From Plasmodium malariae (taxonomy: Eukaryota > Apicomplexa > Aconoidasida > Haemosporida > Plasmodiidae), in contig NW_021638313.1 of assembly GCF_900090045.1 (NCBI RefSeq), forward strand, positions 185,878-249,877: a stretch of 64,000 nucleotides of DNA, given 5' to 3'. Within the stretch, counting starts at the first letter, position 1; each line of letters starts with the position of its first letter. Positions 38,703 through 51,084 of the stretch are shown one piece after another. The position numbers were made by a program, and so were the translations under genes. Below the pieces are notes generated by a model. It ran no database searches. It was given only the letters and a program-made list of their open reading frames with translations, and was not told where the DNA came from.

Positions 38703-41700
38703 TAAGAAATTTATATTTTTCTGTAATTTGAGTTTTTAATATTAAGTAATATCTATAATATATTTAATGATATTCTCACTATAAATGCATATAATTTCCA
38801 AATTATTATAAATTCGCACGAGTATAATTATTCATTTTGACGGGCAACAATATAAAAATATGTTTTTCTTTCTTTTGTGAATTTGGAAATTTTAATTTTT
38901 TCTAATTTTTATTTTAAGTTATAATTTAAGATTAACTAAATATACTTATTATAATAATAATATTTTTACATATAAATAGATTTTAATGAATAACATATGT
39001 CCGTACTTTGAAGTGCATAAATGATAGAGATGTTTATATAATTTTATAAATCTCAGATAATTTATATTTTAACTACTTTTGTCCTCTATGTTGTAACTTG
39101 CTTTATTCTAAAATTATTATTTGATAAGTTAATTAAAAGAAAATATATTATTTGTTTTAAATTAACAATAAAGTTGTCTTCTTTAGTATATAACATTACT
39201 ATGTTAGAACATCTTTTTTCACTGTTATATAAATATAAATTTTTATATAAAAGCACCATTCATATTTATTTTATATAATATTTTTTATGAGATGTATGAA
39301 ACAAAATATATTTATTGAAAAAATATTTTTAAAAGTCTTTTGATTCTTTTCTTATTGTATAATTGTGTAAATATAAATATATAATAAAATAATATCCTTT
39401 TTGAATATAGAAAATTTGTGAAAGTTTATCAAGTTGTGTACCGTGAATATTCATAATTAATTGAAAGATGAAAACAAATAATTATATTACTATTGTTCCT
39501 AATTATATTCTTGATTCGTTTCTTTATAAATTATTTTAATGTATATAATATTGAAAATATATTATATATTGTTTTTATTTGTTACATCTTTAAAAAATTA
39601 TATTTATGGATTAGATATAATGAGATAATTATAGGTAATATTTTTATTTATTTAGATTGTAATGGTTAACATTATAATATCTATTAGGGGGATATATAAT
39701 TTTTATATTATATGGTAGAACTGAAATATAGAAAAAGTATATAAATTTGCTACCGGAAAAATATATAAATGCAGTTCTGTTCAACTGTATCTAGATTTTC
39801 TAAAGTAATATAATCATTTTATTAAACTGTTGCAATTTTGTTGTATGATTAGTGAATTCATGTTTTAAAATAATAATATATCCTATTATTAGTAGTTATT
39901 AGAGGTAGTCGAATCATAATATAATTAGAGTTTTCAAATTAACAAAGGTATAAAAACAATTTTTATAATTATAATCTAGTAAAATATATTATATTTTATG
40001 TTTACTTTAAACGAATTTGGGGTTAATATTCATAATATATCTTATCACTTATATTTTATTTCTATATTATTTTATTTATTATTTCCATGTATGGATATAT
40101 ATGGAACAAAATATATATACAAGCATTTAGAATAATAGTTATACAAAGGTATATATAAAGTTCATAGATTAAGTATATTTTTCTATCGATATAATTATTA
40201 TTAATTTATGTTGTCTCAGATATTTCCAAAATTAAATTTCATTTCTTGATAATTTCTTTGCTATGACTCTCATATTTCAATAATATTTACATAATATATA
40301 CTAAATTTCTGAGGTATGTAATCCAACACAATTATTGAATTAAAAATAATTAAATACATATTTTACAGATAATATATCTTATACCTTTTGCTTTTTTACA
40401 TAATTTAGTTAATTTTTTTTTTTTATGAGTTTTTGGATAGCATTGTTTTATTACCCTATTATAGTAGGAAATATCAGCTTAATTTAATATATACAAAAAA
40501 GTATAATAATTTATTTTAACTATACCGATTAAGTGATTTTATAAATTCTGTTATTTTAAAGTTTTTTTATAACTATACTAACTCTTTTTAATATATTTAA
40601 TATTTATGTCTAATATTTAATGAATAATATGACTAATTGACACGTTTTTCAGGGTTACATTTCATTTTGTCTTTTCTCTGTGTTATAATATAATATCTTA
40701 AACTTATGTATAAATTCCTAAACATAAAACATAGTTAATTAACACATGAACTGTACTAACTTTAGCTGTTTAATAGAGGAAAATTTTATAAATGTTTTAA
40801 CTTTAATCCTTAGATATATCGCTGTTTGTTTAATCTCTATTCTCTTTCTAATTTAAAGCCTCTTATTCTTTGGACTATAAATTCCATTGTTTATTATTTA
40901 CAATTTCGTTGACAAATAAATATTTCCATAAATTAAGTAAAAGGAGTTTATCCATTTTTTTTTTTTTTTTATGCTTAAAATATTAAATAAAATAAGAATT
41001 TTCTAAATTTCCTACCAATTATTTCTACTGCTTCGCAGCTATATGAATACTTTCTATACTTATCAGTCATTTGTTAAATATGAATATACAATTGTAATCG
41101 TCATGAGACATTCCCATATCTCACAAAAGTTTCCACAATGTACATTCATAATATTTGGTGTATTTATATGTGAATCATGATATATACGTTTTTTATAGGA
41201 ATATATTCCATAATATATTAAATTATGTAATTTTTTTTTTTTCGTTATTGTGGAATATTGAGTTACAAAATATATTGGAAAATGAGGAAAAAAGGAAAAA
41301 TTAGTTCCTTTTGCTTTTAGTTATTAAAAATTAAAAAAATAAATAGGATATATATTTGTATGTAAAGAGGTATTACAATGAAAAATGTTTTTAAAGGAAT
41401 ATTTTCCTAGAAGAAATAAAGAAAAAGCGGAATAATAAAATTTTAGATAATGTATTAACTATTAGACTGTAGAAGAATACAAAAATATATACAAGTGAAA
41501 ACCATGTGGAAGAATAAAAGATAAAAATAAATATAAAAGACACTATAAAATATTAAAATATTTAAATCCTTAATAATAATGATTAAATATATATAGTGTT
41601 ATCCTTTAAATTTATATCAGATGAAATAATACAAAAAATAAATACATATACATTTGAATATGATTATTAAATGAGATAATGTTATACATTATAATTAAAA

Positions 41701-42794
41701 ATAATAATTAACTTTTATATGACTAGTAAAAATATAATAATCATTAGGCCAATAAATTAAAGGTAAATTTATATCTATACAGTTACAAATTAAACAAACA
41801 CAGCTCATGTTATATAATGCAAAAAAGGTGTACTTTATTCTCATTTATTTTATAATATTAATGGAATAAAAGGACTTGCTCAAATGAGAAATTTTATATA
41901 TTTTGATTAATTTTAAATGGGGATTGAACTGTTCATATGCTTACTAATAAATTTAAATCTAAAAGAAATGCATAATTATAATGGACATCACAATAATAGT
42001 AGTATTATTATAATATATGAAAATAAATGTATTAATAGCTAAGAAATATCTTTCTAATAAAATTACATAATGGTATTGTATATTTTAAATAGTAAATTAT
42101 TTTTATATATTACAAGAAAAATACAAAAGTACTTTTTTAATATATAATACTTTTCATATATTAAATAAATTCTATAACAAAAAATAATATATAAGAAAAA
42201 ATACTATTAAAACAGAAATAATATGAATGAGAATAAATTTAAAAATAAATTGTGATTTTTTATTTATGCAAGGAAATTTACAGTCACCATTATATAACTA
42301 TTCTATGTTTTGAGTTAATATTCGTTTTTTAATGTAAACATTGCTCAATTCATTATTTGTTTTCATTGATTCAGCTTCATTTTTTTTGTATATTTTTTTT
42401 TTTTCCTAATAACAATTTTCTTCGTTTAAGAAATATATAATATATTCATTTAAATTTGCACTATAATGAAATTTTATATGTTTTGTATTATACATAATTG
42501 TATCATTCATAGTCTTCATTTGTGTATGATGAAATATTTACATTTGGAATTAAATAGAAGGGAAATTTGTAATTTAATATCGTTCATTTTACTATTAGAT
42601 TTTCTATTTTTATTTACTAGTCAATTCTATATTCTTTTCTTTAATCCATACGTTCCACAGTTTATTCTCTATCTAATTTATATAAAAGGATATTATCCAA
42701 TTGTTATAGTCTGCCACAGTTTGTGTAGAGCACTGTGTTCATGCGATTGCAGAATTTGCATATTTTTTTTATTAATATGCTTAGTTAAAATATT
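38703..42794. other. Long intergenic stretch before the strand switch
   Basis: Downstream of the fam-l-like gene, 39121-39185 contains AACAATAAAGTTGTCTTCTT, a diverged form of the shared 3' box. 41270-41600 is purine-rich on the plus strand with short charged peptide stretches broken by many stops, possibly an old relic but not assignable. No gene supported. Confidence 0.5.
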
Positions 42795-43597
42795 TCAGGA
42801 ATACTCTTCATTTCTTATTTTTTGGTACCATTGTCGATAAGCTGCAACTTTTATATAAATATCTGGATCTCCAAATAATAATTTTTTAAACCAGCGTGTC
42901 CAGCAATTAAATTCGTATAACCTATACATAAATGAATCCCATTTGTATTTCTTCTTTTCATTTCAATTCATTAATTTAAATGTTACTATTTTATTGTAGA
43001 AGGACATATTTTCATTGAACAACCTTTCAAAATCTGATGGTATATAATCTAATACATGTGGTTTAAACCATTCCATCCATTCATCGTCAATCCAATTAGA
43101 GAATACATCATAAAGATTTGATTGAAAATCTTCTTACATACAATAACATAATCATTTTTCCTCGAAGTTGTACAAAAAAATTATTCAATTTATCCTTTCT
43201 GTTTCTAAACCAAGCATCCTTTTCCTGATTAAAAACTTTTATCATTTCTTTTTTCTGTTTCTTTAACCATAATTTCCATTTATCATTTTTATTTTATACT
43301 AATGTTCTAAATCCTCATATCTTTTGTTTTAAATAGAATTTTGGTATATATGCAGAACCATCATAAGGTTTACAATGTGGATGCTTTGTTTTTGCAGTAA
43401 ATATCTAAATAAAATATTAAAAAAAAAGCATATTTTTTTTAGTAATAAAGTTTTTAAATATAATTAACTAAAACCTAAATTTATTTATTTAAAATATTTT
43501 ATTCTACCCCCCTAAAGTAACCATTGCCATTTTCAGTTGCGGAATATAATTTAAATATAACAGAAGAAACTGATACAAAAAGGAATATTGCTTTCAT
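42795..43597 (-). pseudogene. Tryptophan-rich antigen family pseudogene
   Basis: Read on the minus strand. Exon 1 is 43597-43508: ATG, a signal peptide (MKAIFLFVSVSSVIFKLYS) and a short tail, with donor GGG|GTAGAA. Exon 2 starts at 43404 after TTTATTTAG. It codes for KHPHCKPYDGSAYIPKFYL, then tryptophan-bearing helices: DKWKLWLKKQKK, QEKDAWFRNRKDK, FSNWIDDEWMEWFKPH, KKYKWDSFMYRLYEFNCW, TRWFKK and AAYRQWYQK, ending TGA at 42797-42795. Spaced Trp in charged helices behind a two-exon signal peptide gene fits Plasmodium tryptophan-rich antigens (secreted, some bind red cells). It is broken: frame changes near 43322, 43280, 43150 and 42965, plus an in-frame TAG near 43300. The long plus-strand frame at 42466-42840 is only its antisense. 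The family call rests on motif style, not on a search. Confidence 0.75.
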
Positions 43598-44472
43598 CTT
43601 TAATAATATATAGTTTTATTTTATAATATATATTTTTCAATAAAATATATTATATTACAAAAGCATACGCTCTAAAATAAGCATAAAAATAACACGGAAC
43701 TATAGAAAAAGATTTATAAAATATACTTAGATTACTATTTAAAAAAAATACTAATAAAAGAAATTAATGAATTTATTAACTTTAAATAAAAAATTAAGTA
43801 TATAAAGAAATTTAAAAATACTAACATAATTCCTAAAAATAGTTATTTTCTTTAATAAAATATTTCCATGTAAATTTAACAAAGATATCTTTGTTTTTCC
43901 TTAGATTAGAAAAATTTTTGTTTTTATTGATTATTAAATTTTCTTGATATGTATGTAAGTAGTTGATTTTTAATATTTTACTTTTCTTTTAAAATGAGCT
44001 TTTTATATAGTTAAATATAGCATAATAATTTTTGCATTTGCGTTTATATGTAAAAATACATTTTATATTTTTAAATTTTACTAATATATATATTACTTTG
44101 TTTAACATGTGTTATATAATTTCCTTTTTAATTATTATATGTGAGGAAATATTTACTATTTTTTTGTTAACTATATGTATTATCGTACATTTTTATGTGT
44201 ATCATGTTATATACAAATTTTCTGTATTTAATTTTTTTTTCAGCTTATATATCATACTACAGAGTTATAATTATATATAATACTATGGTTGGAAAATTCT
44301 TCACTTACTCATTGTATCCTTAGTAGATTTATTTTATGTATTATTTGAATATATTTCATTTTTTTCAATTTTTTCTATAAGTGTAAGAGCGAGTATCATC
44401 TACTTATGTCAACTTTTCAATATGCTTTTTTTAAACACTTTTTCATTTTATTTGAAGTCATTAAACAATATT
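43598..44472. other. Intergenic gap between the antigen relic and PIR
   Basis: Holds the 5' flank of the antigen relic and the 3' flank of the PIR gene. The plus-strand frame at 44032-44280 is F/I/Y low complexity and is not accepted. Confidence 0.55.
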
Positions 44473-46201
44473 TCACCTAGTATAATAAGAAAATTGTAAT
44501 CCCCTATTCCCAGTTTTTCTTCTGCCATATTTTGGAGCTCGGATAATAAAATGACGCATATACGGATCATCATAATAATCGTCAATTCTTTTTTTCTTTG
44601 ATACTTTTTTATGAAAACATCTTCCAAAAGGAGTAAACTATTATAAAAATGAATAATAATAAATATAATGAATATATTTTTTTTGTAATTATGAAATTTT
44701 ATGGGAATTAAAAATAGTAAATTAATATATTTTTTGATTTTATTGAGGAACATTCACTTACTTTATAAAAAAGGAAAATAGTGAAAATTAGTCCTGCTAT
44801 CAGAGTAAATGCGATTCCAACGCGAAAAAAATTGTTTTTGAACATGTTAGAATTATGATTTAGTCTGATTTTTATTTTTCTTCCTGGAGAATATGTGTTC
44901 AATTTTACTCCAATAGTTTGAGTTTCGCGAACATCGGGCTCTCTGCATATTCCTGATATATCTCTTACTAATAGTGTATTTTTGCAAGGAGCATTTTTAT
45001 CATCACTCTTATCTTGAGTTAAATCTGGTGTTTGTGAAGGGGATAACATATATTGTTTTTTTAAATGTTCGTTTAATTCTAGGCTCTCACGTGGTAATTC
45101 TGCAGATAAAGAAAATCCTCTTTGTCCAGAAAACGTAAAAGGAACCTGCACAGAAGGAGGTTGAAGAGAAGGCGATATCAGATTATTATGCGATCTATCG
45201 AATGTCCTAAATCTATGACATCTAAGCCTTCCATCTTTTTGTTGGCTATTTGTAATGTTACCATTTGTTATATCTGTACACATAAAATAATAAATTGAAT
45301 CTGTAACATTTGTTAGGGAATGCCCCCAATGTGTTATACTATCTGATGTTGGATGTGTCTGAGCTTTTATTAAGTTATTGCACTTTTTACTTCCGTTAGA
45401 CTTTAAAGTAGACAACAATTTATTAGGATCAAATTCTTCATTGCATCTAAAATAGTCTTCACATTCTGTCCAAAATGAATATATACAACATTTCATCTGA
45501 TTTTTATGCTTGTTATATAGTTTAATAATATAATTAAGATATTTTTCATATACACTGAGTGTAACACGACTACAACTATCAGATGTTTTAATAATATCAT
45601 AATTTTTAAAATAATCATGTAAATATTTTTCTTCTTTCATATTATTTAGTTCTTGTAGAATATCATCGTTAAAGCTATATTGGCAATAATACGCATTAAA
45701 AACCCTAGTAATATTATCTCGAACCTGTAAAAATTTTTTAACTAATGGTTTGGCATTATTATTATCTGTAAAATTTTCTAAAATTTTATTTATATTGTAA
45801 TATGCCCAATATCTATAATGTGAACAAAGTGTACTAAAATGAATTGTATCACGATATACTGATAAAATATCTGTATTTCTTGATATTTTTTTACACAGAT
45901 TATAACTCTCTAAGTTGTTACTATTTCCTGTATTACTGAATTCACTACAATAACTATCGTAACTTGTTCCCTGAACATCATTATTGAGTTCTTTATATAT
46001 ATGATGTGAAAGTGATCCTACTAAAATATTTTCCTATAAATTAAGAGGATATAATGAATTAGATATAAATTTATATTTTATTATTATAAAAGCAATTCAA
46101 AATATGTTACAGCAGAATATAATACATAAGCTATAAGGAATTATTAAACTTTTTAATTAAGAATAAATTTATACCCATGAACTCTCATTTGGTGTTGACA
46201 T
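44473..46201 (-). CDS. PIR (Plasmodium interspersed repeat) protein, intact
   Basis: Three exons on the minus strand, all joined in phase 0: 46201-46175 (MSTPNESSW), 46033-44762 and 44637-44473, with donors GTATAA and GTAAGT and acceptors TTTATAG and TAATAG. The product is 487 residues. PIR marks: an exon 1 of nine codons, SHHIYKELNND, then SYDSYCSEF, CSHYRYWAYYNINK, KYLHDYFKNYDIIK and CCIYSFWTECEDYF with spaced cysteines. Then come a long Ser/Pro/polar stretch (about residues 250-400), one membrane segment at about 413-432, and exon 3 opening FTPFGRCF with a basic cytoplasmic tail ending FSYYTR. PIR proteins are variant proteins of infected red cells, linked to antigenic variation. It is one of only two minus-strand genes in the window. 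A frame from the internal ATG at 45640 misses the first third; frames at 44448-44753 and 46153-46458 are not real genes. Confidence 0.92.
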
Positions 46202-49200
46202 TTTTTTTTAAGTGATATATAAAAAAATGCCGTCACATTAAGTATGCATTTAGTTATATATAAAAAATAAGAACATATAAATTGATGATATAATATGTAT
46301 TTTTTTATGAGAATTTCCAAAATAAATAAATATTTGTCAGTAGGTGATATCTGATAATTCTGGTTATGGATTAATATACCGCAACAACTATAACATCTAA
46401 TAAAACAATTATTTTTAATTTTAAAACAAATGAAATGAATAATGAGATTATGTATCAACTTTAAAAACTAAAGTATTAAAAATAAATATATTATTTGTAA
46501 ATATTATATTTATTCTGCTAATAAGATACATAATACAAAATTTTGATTTTTTAATCTTTTAATATATGTATTTATCCATTTTGTCCTTTAAATATAATGT
46601 CTATATATAATTTTCCGCATAATAACTATTTTTTCAGTATAATCAATTATATGGATTTTATGTTTAGTACTATTTTTCTATAATTATCCTATAGAATATC
46701 TTCTGTATGGTAATGTATTATAAAATTATTTTTATTAAAAATTATATAAATACTAAATAAAATTTTTTTCATATAAGTGTGACAAAATAAAAATGAAGGA
46801 ATATATATGTAAATGATAAAAAATAATTAGTTTTAACTTATATAAAAAAATAATTATTACTAGGAACGTTTTAACAATTTTAACTATGCTACTTAAATTA
46901 TCACTCATGAATTCATTTTAATATAATAATTCCTTGAATTTCTATACATTATATAAAATATCATTTTAGTTTCCCACTTTTTTTTTTCATTTGCTATAAG
47001 TTTTTCCTTAAATAATATATATGTTTTTGCTTATAAAATTATTAAAAACACGTAAATAGAAAAAACAAAATAATACATAAATTTATGTGGTAAAAAATGT
47101 TTTAAAAAAGGATAGATTGAAAACTGTTATATTTTTATAATAATAAAAATAATATTGTATAATACAATATAAACATGAACGCATATTATATAAACTGAAG
47201 TTTTAAAATATATACAATGCTGTATTTATTATGTTCATGACATAAAATAGATATGAAAAGAATTGTCATTCTATTGTGAAATTCGGAAAAGTTTTATAGC
47301 TCATTCATACATCTTGTATTATTTAAAAAAATATTAATCCAAAAATATAATAGAATTATAATATAAAATTCTTTTCATTTTTTTGTATGTAATTTGTTTC
47401 AAGCGTAAACACTTATTTTAAGTGCATTGACATAAGGCATGTTCCATTGAGTCACATAATATCTTAAAACTTTTTGGAATAAAAATGTGGTATAAGGTAC
47501 TATCCGTATTATATATGTAAACTCAATGGATTTTTCTTTCTACGACTTTTGTGCATTATATAAGGACTTTATTTAATTTTTCAAAATAACTAACACAATA
47601 ATGTATATTTAATTATATCTCATTTTTTTTTTTAATTTTTATTTATATAACATGTTTCTTTTTCCTTAAAAATACGATATTACTCTGTTAATTTTATTAT
47701 AACTTCTAATTTACTTAAATATTATGAAAGTTTTCAAATTAATGATTTCTAGTTAAATATTGTTATATAAGTAAATTAGACTGTAATTACTGTATAATAT
47801 ATGTCAAAGTTAACATTACTTATATTATGCATAATTTTTTAAGTATATTTTGCTATACTTTTATTTATGTTATTTTTTTTTTTTATAAGGTATATTCTAT
47901 TAACTATTAACACAATTATTTTTGCATTTTCGACTACTATTTATTTAAACACTATTATTGATAGGATTTTTATAAAACATTTAATTAATAATACAGTCAC
48001 AATTGTTCTAGTATTACATTTTAGTTCTATTATTTATTATATATATTCGTTAAAAAGTTTTTTTATTGATTTTAGTAAAAATTACATTTTATTTATGTTT
48101 TTCTTATGAAATCTGAATGAATATTTTAGTATCGTTGAAAAACATCATTAACTGTTATTAATAATAACCACTATTAAAATGTTATAATGTATTTAATACT
48201 TTTAATAATTTGTGTAATGTTTTGGTCGTTCAAGTTAATATGTTCAATTTTTCTATTTAATGTATGCTTATGAATTTAACTCATTAATGGATGTATTGAT
48301 ACTTCTTTTTTTTTTTTTACGATATATTATCGAATGCGAAAATGAAGATAATAATACTTATGAATTTAATTCTGAACATTTCATAAAAAATATATTTAAT
48401 TATTGATTCTTATTTCGAAAACAATTAAAATGTTAAAAAAATAATCTTATCATACATTTAATATTTATTGTAAATTATGATTTGTTATTTTTTCAGCTGA
48501 AACTTAGCTAAAAAAGAATAATATTATTTTTAAAAATTGATTTGGCTTTGTTTTAAATAATATAATATTATTTACTCACATTAATGTAACTTGTAACAGA
48601 AATGAATAAAATCGGTGAAAATATATAATTAAAAAACATAATAAAATAATTTATCATTATTATTATTTCTTTAATGGAAAAAAAATAACTGTTATAAATT
48701 TTTTTTAAGCGTAATATATGTTTTGCATGAATTATTAGAGTATGTTTTAAATATAATTCACTAGATATTTTTACGATGTAAGAAATATAGGAAAAATATT
48801 TCGTTATTATTAATTTTAACTTTTTAAAGGAAAATTTTTTGGCTTAATTTGAAATATTGCTTTATGTCTAATAATTCATAGTATGCATTTATTATGAGTA
48901 TACATATATAATAATACTAATATTTCAAAGTTTATATGTTAAATGGAGACTATTGTATTACATAATAAAGTAATATTTCTAATTTAGAGATATGTTAAAA
49001 TTAATATAAATAGAGAAAACATTTCTACAATAATAAAATATAGATTACTTTTTAAATAACTCTATAATTAATAATTTATTGTATTAATAAATATCTTTAT
49101 ATGTAATCAGATAGCTGATTTTTATATCATACTATATTTATCAATTTATAATAGGGTTTATGATTTATTTTATATTCTAATGAAAATTAAGTTAAAAATG

Positions 49201-49961
49201 AAAAAATGTGTATATATATTTTTATAAAATTAAAATGCAAATAAATAGAACGGTTAATATTCTATATTTTTGAACTTGGGCAGTTTATATTTCTAGTAAA
49301 TATATTCATTATATTTTGTGTGAAAGATATATATTTGTATCCATTTGTTTTAAATAATTAAATAGTCTTATTAGTTAAATATTTTTATACAAAATGCAGA
49401 TCATAATTATATAATATAAATACGTTATGTATATTATGAATTATTAATAGTGTTTTATGAAATGCTTAAAATAAATTAGAATTGTAAAGGGAAATAAAAT
49501 ATTTTATAAGACTTCATTTTATAAGGAAATTACACTTTTAATTTTCATTTTATTTCTGTCATTTAAAATACTTATTTTGTGCGATAATGCTAGTACTACT
49601 ACAATTATATGTTAAAGAACATTTAATAAGCTATTCTTACTATTACATATTTATTTTCAGCTTAAATTAGCATAGGAAAATGCTTAACATTTCAAAAGAT
49701 TAAAGGCCATTATAAATTACATATATATATAATTCTGTAACAAGGTTTATTCTTTGTATATTTATCATATATTTAAGTATAATAGACAATTTATTAGAGA
49801 AAGAAGTACATTTTTATTTTTTATTGTAAAAATTATAAATGATTTATGTATTATATTTCTAATAAAGTAAAATGAATAAAATTCTTTCATAAACAAAAGC
49901 ATTTATATGTTTATGCAATTCATTTTATTTTAATTTATATGAAGGTATATTAATACGGGTG
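46202..49961. other. Intergenic stretch upstream of PIR, no gene seen
   Basis: Should contain the PIR promoter. A minus-strand frame overlapping the PIR start (46153-46458) runs in another frame and probably reflects 5' leader. The frame at 47867-48109 is low complexity. Nothing else supportable. Confidence 0.55.
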
Positions 49962-51084
49962 TCCTCATATAAAAAATATAATGAAATTGATAGTGACAGC
50001 AAAACATAAGCAATATTAATGATAAATGTAGTACGTTATATATAATTAACAAAAATATGAAGAATTTTTGTAAAAAAGTTTCAACAAACTTAAAAAAATT
50101 ATCTAGTACAAATAAAGAGGAAAATTCTTAGCACGTTGCTCTTATTCCTAATAGTTCTCCTTCGATATCATAATGAAATATTTGATATTAATAGGAAAAA
50201 AGTTGGTAATTAAAATGATACTAGAAAATTTTTTACGGAAGTAAATGATATTAATTTAAAATATTTATAAGATGCAGCATATTACTTTTACACTAATATC
50301 ATTAACACTAAAGGATAGAATGAACAGAAATATTTGCATCACCCTTTTTAAAAATTATGATCATATAATTAAATATACTAATAACAATAGTAAGAATAAT
50401 AATTGTAATATGGAATTTCAAGTACTTTACTTATATTAACAATTTATATCGAAACTACATAAAGGAATAACATAATGGTTTTAAGAGATAAAATTTAGTT
50501 TGTAAAGAAAAATGTTAAAATTATTATAAATGTAATATAATACATTATACATATAGCGTCTTATAAAAAATGGTACGAATAAATTAAAGACCCATTGAAA
50601 GCAAAGAAATAATGTTTGAAGTTACACTCACTATGCTTGGTGTTATAAAAAGTAAAAAAAGAAATTTTAAATTAATTATAATAAGAACGTTAATACAAAA
50701 AGAAAAATAGCGATGAATTCTTTTTACACTGTTGTTTCAGTTGGTTATTCAGTGCTTATAATTTTCTTATATTTTTCTTTTCTACTAAGAATAACATCTG
50801 TTTATATTTATAAATTAAATGTATAAATATATGTATGTTATTTTTCATAAAAATTTATAATTTTAAAACAGATTAAATATATATATATTTTGTTGTTAAT
50901 GTGTATATTAGTTTAATTTTTTTGGAAAACGGTTTAGTAATAGACTCTTAAAAAATTAAAAACATATATATAATATTCAACAAGTACAGAGGAAAAAATA
51001 TTAAAGAATGCTCCAAATATATTTTATAGTAATTCTAGAAAAAATAAAATATGTATATCTCATTATTCTACATTAGACCATTAG
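49962..51084 (+). pseudogene. PIR pseudogene, heavily decayed
   Basis: Plus strand. PIR pieces appear in the right order but in changing frames. SYKKYNEIDSDSK starts at 49962 (N-terminal block), then NFCKKVSTNLKKLSSTNKEE near 50060, then DAAYYFYTNI and NEQKYLHH followed after a frame change by KNYDHIIKYTNNN near 50275-50390. The last matches KYLHDYFKNYDIIK of the intact PIR. A membrane-like stretch (VVSVGYSVLIIFLYFSFLL) lies at about 50730-50795. An exon 3 relic opens FNFFGKRFSNRLLKN at 50912 after ATTAG and ends ICISHYST just before TAG at 51082-51084, mirroring FTPFGRCF and FSYYTR. There are many stops throughout. No first exon was found. It is divergently placed against the intact minus-strand PIR. 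Confidence 0.78.

Noticed and set aside
41270..41600. Purine-rich plus-strand stretch with charged peptide fragments
   Set aside because: Many stops in all frames and no motif I could tie to a family; too weak to call a relic.
42466..42840. 124-codon plus-strand open frame
   Set aside because: It is the antisense of the tryptophan-rich antigen relic, whose coding strand shows a signal exon, splice sites and Trp-rich motifs.
44448..44753. 101-codon minus-strand frame within PIR intron 2 and exon 3
   Set aside because: Wrong frame; the spliced exon 3 (44637-44473) gives the expected FTPFG start and basic tail.
46153..46458. 101-codon minus-strand frame overlapping the PIR start
   Set aside because: Runs in a different frame from PIR exon 1, low complexity, and no family motif; probably chance or 5' leader.
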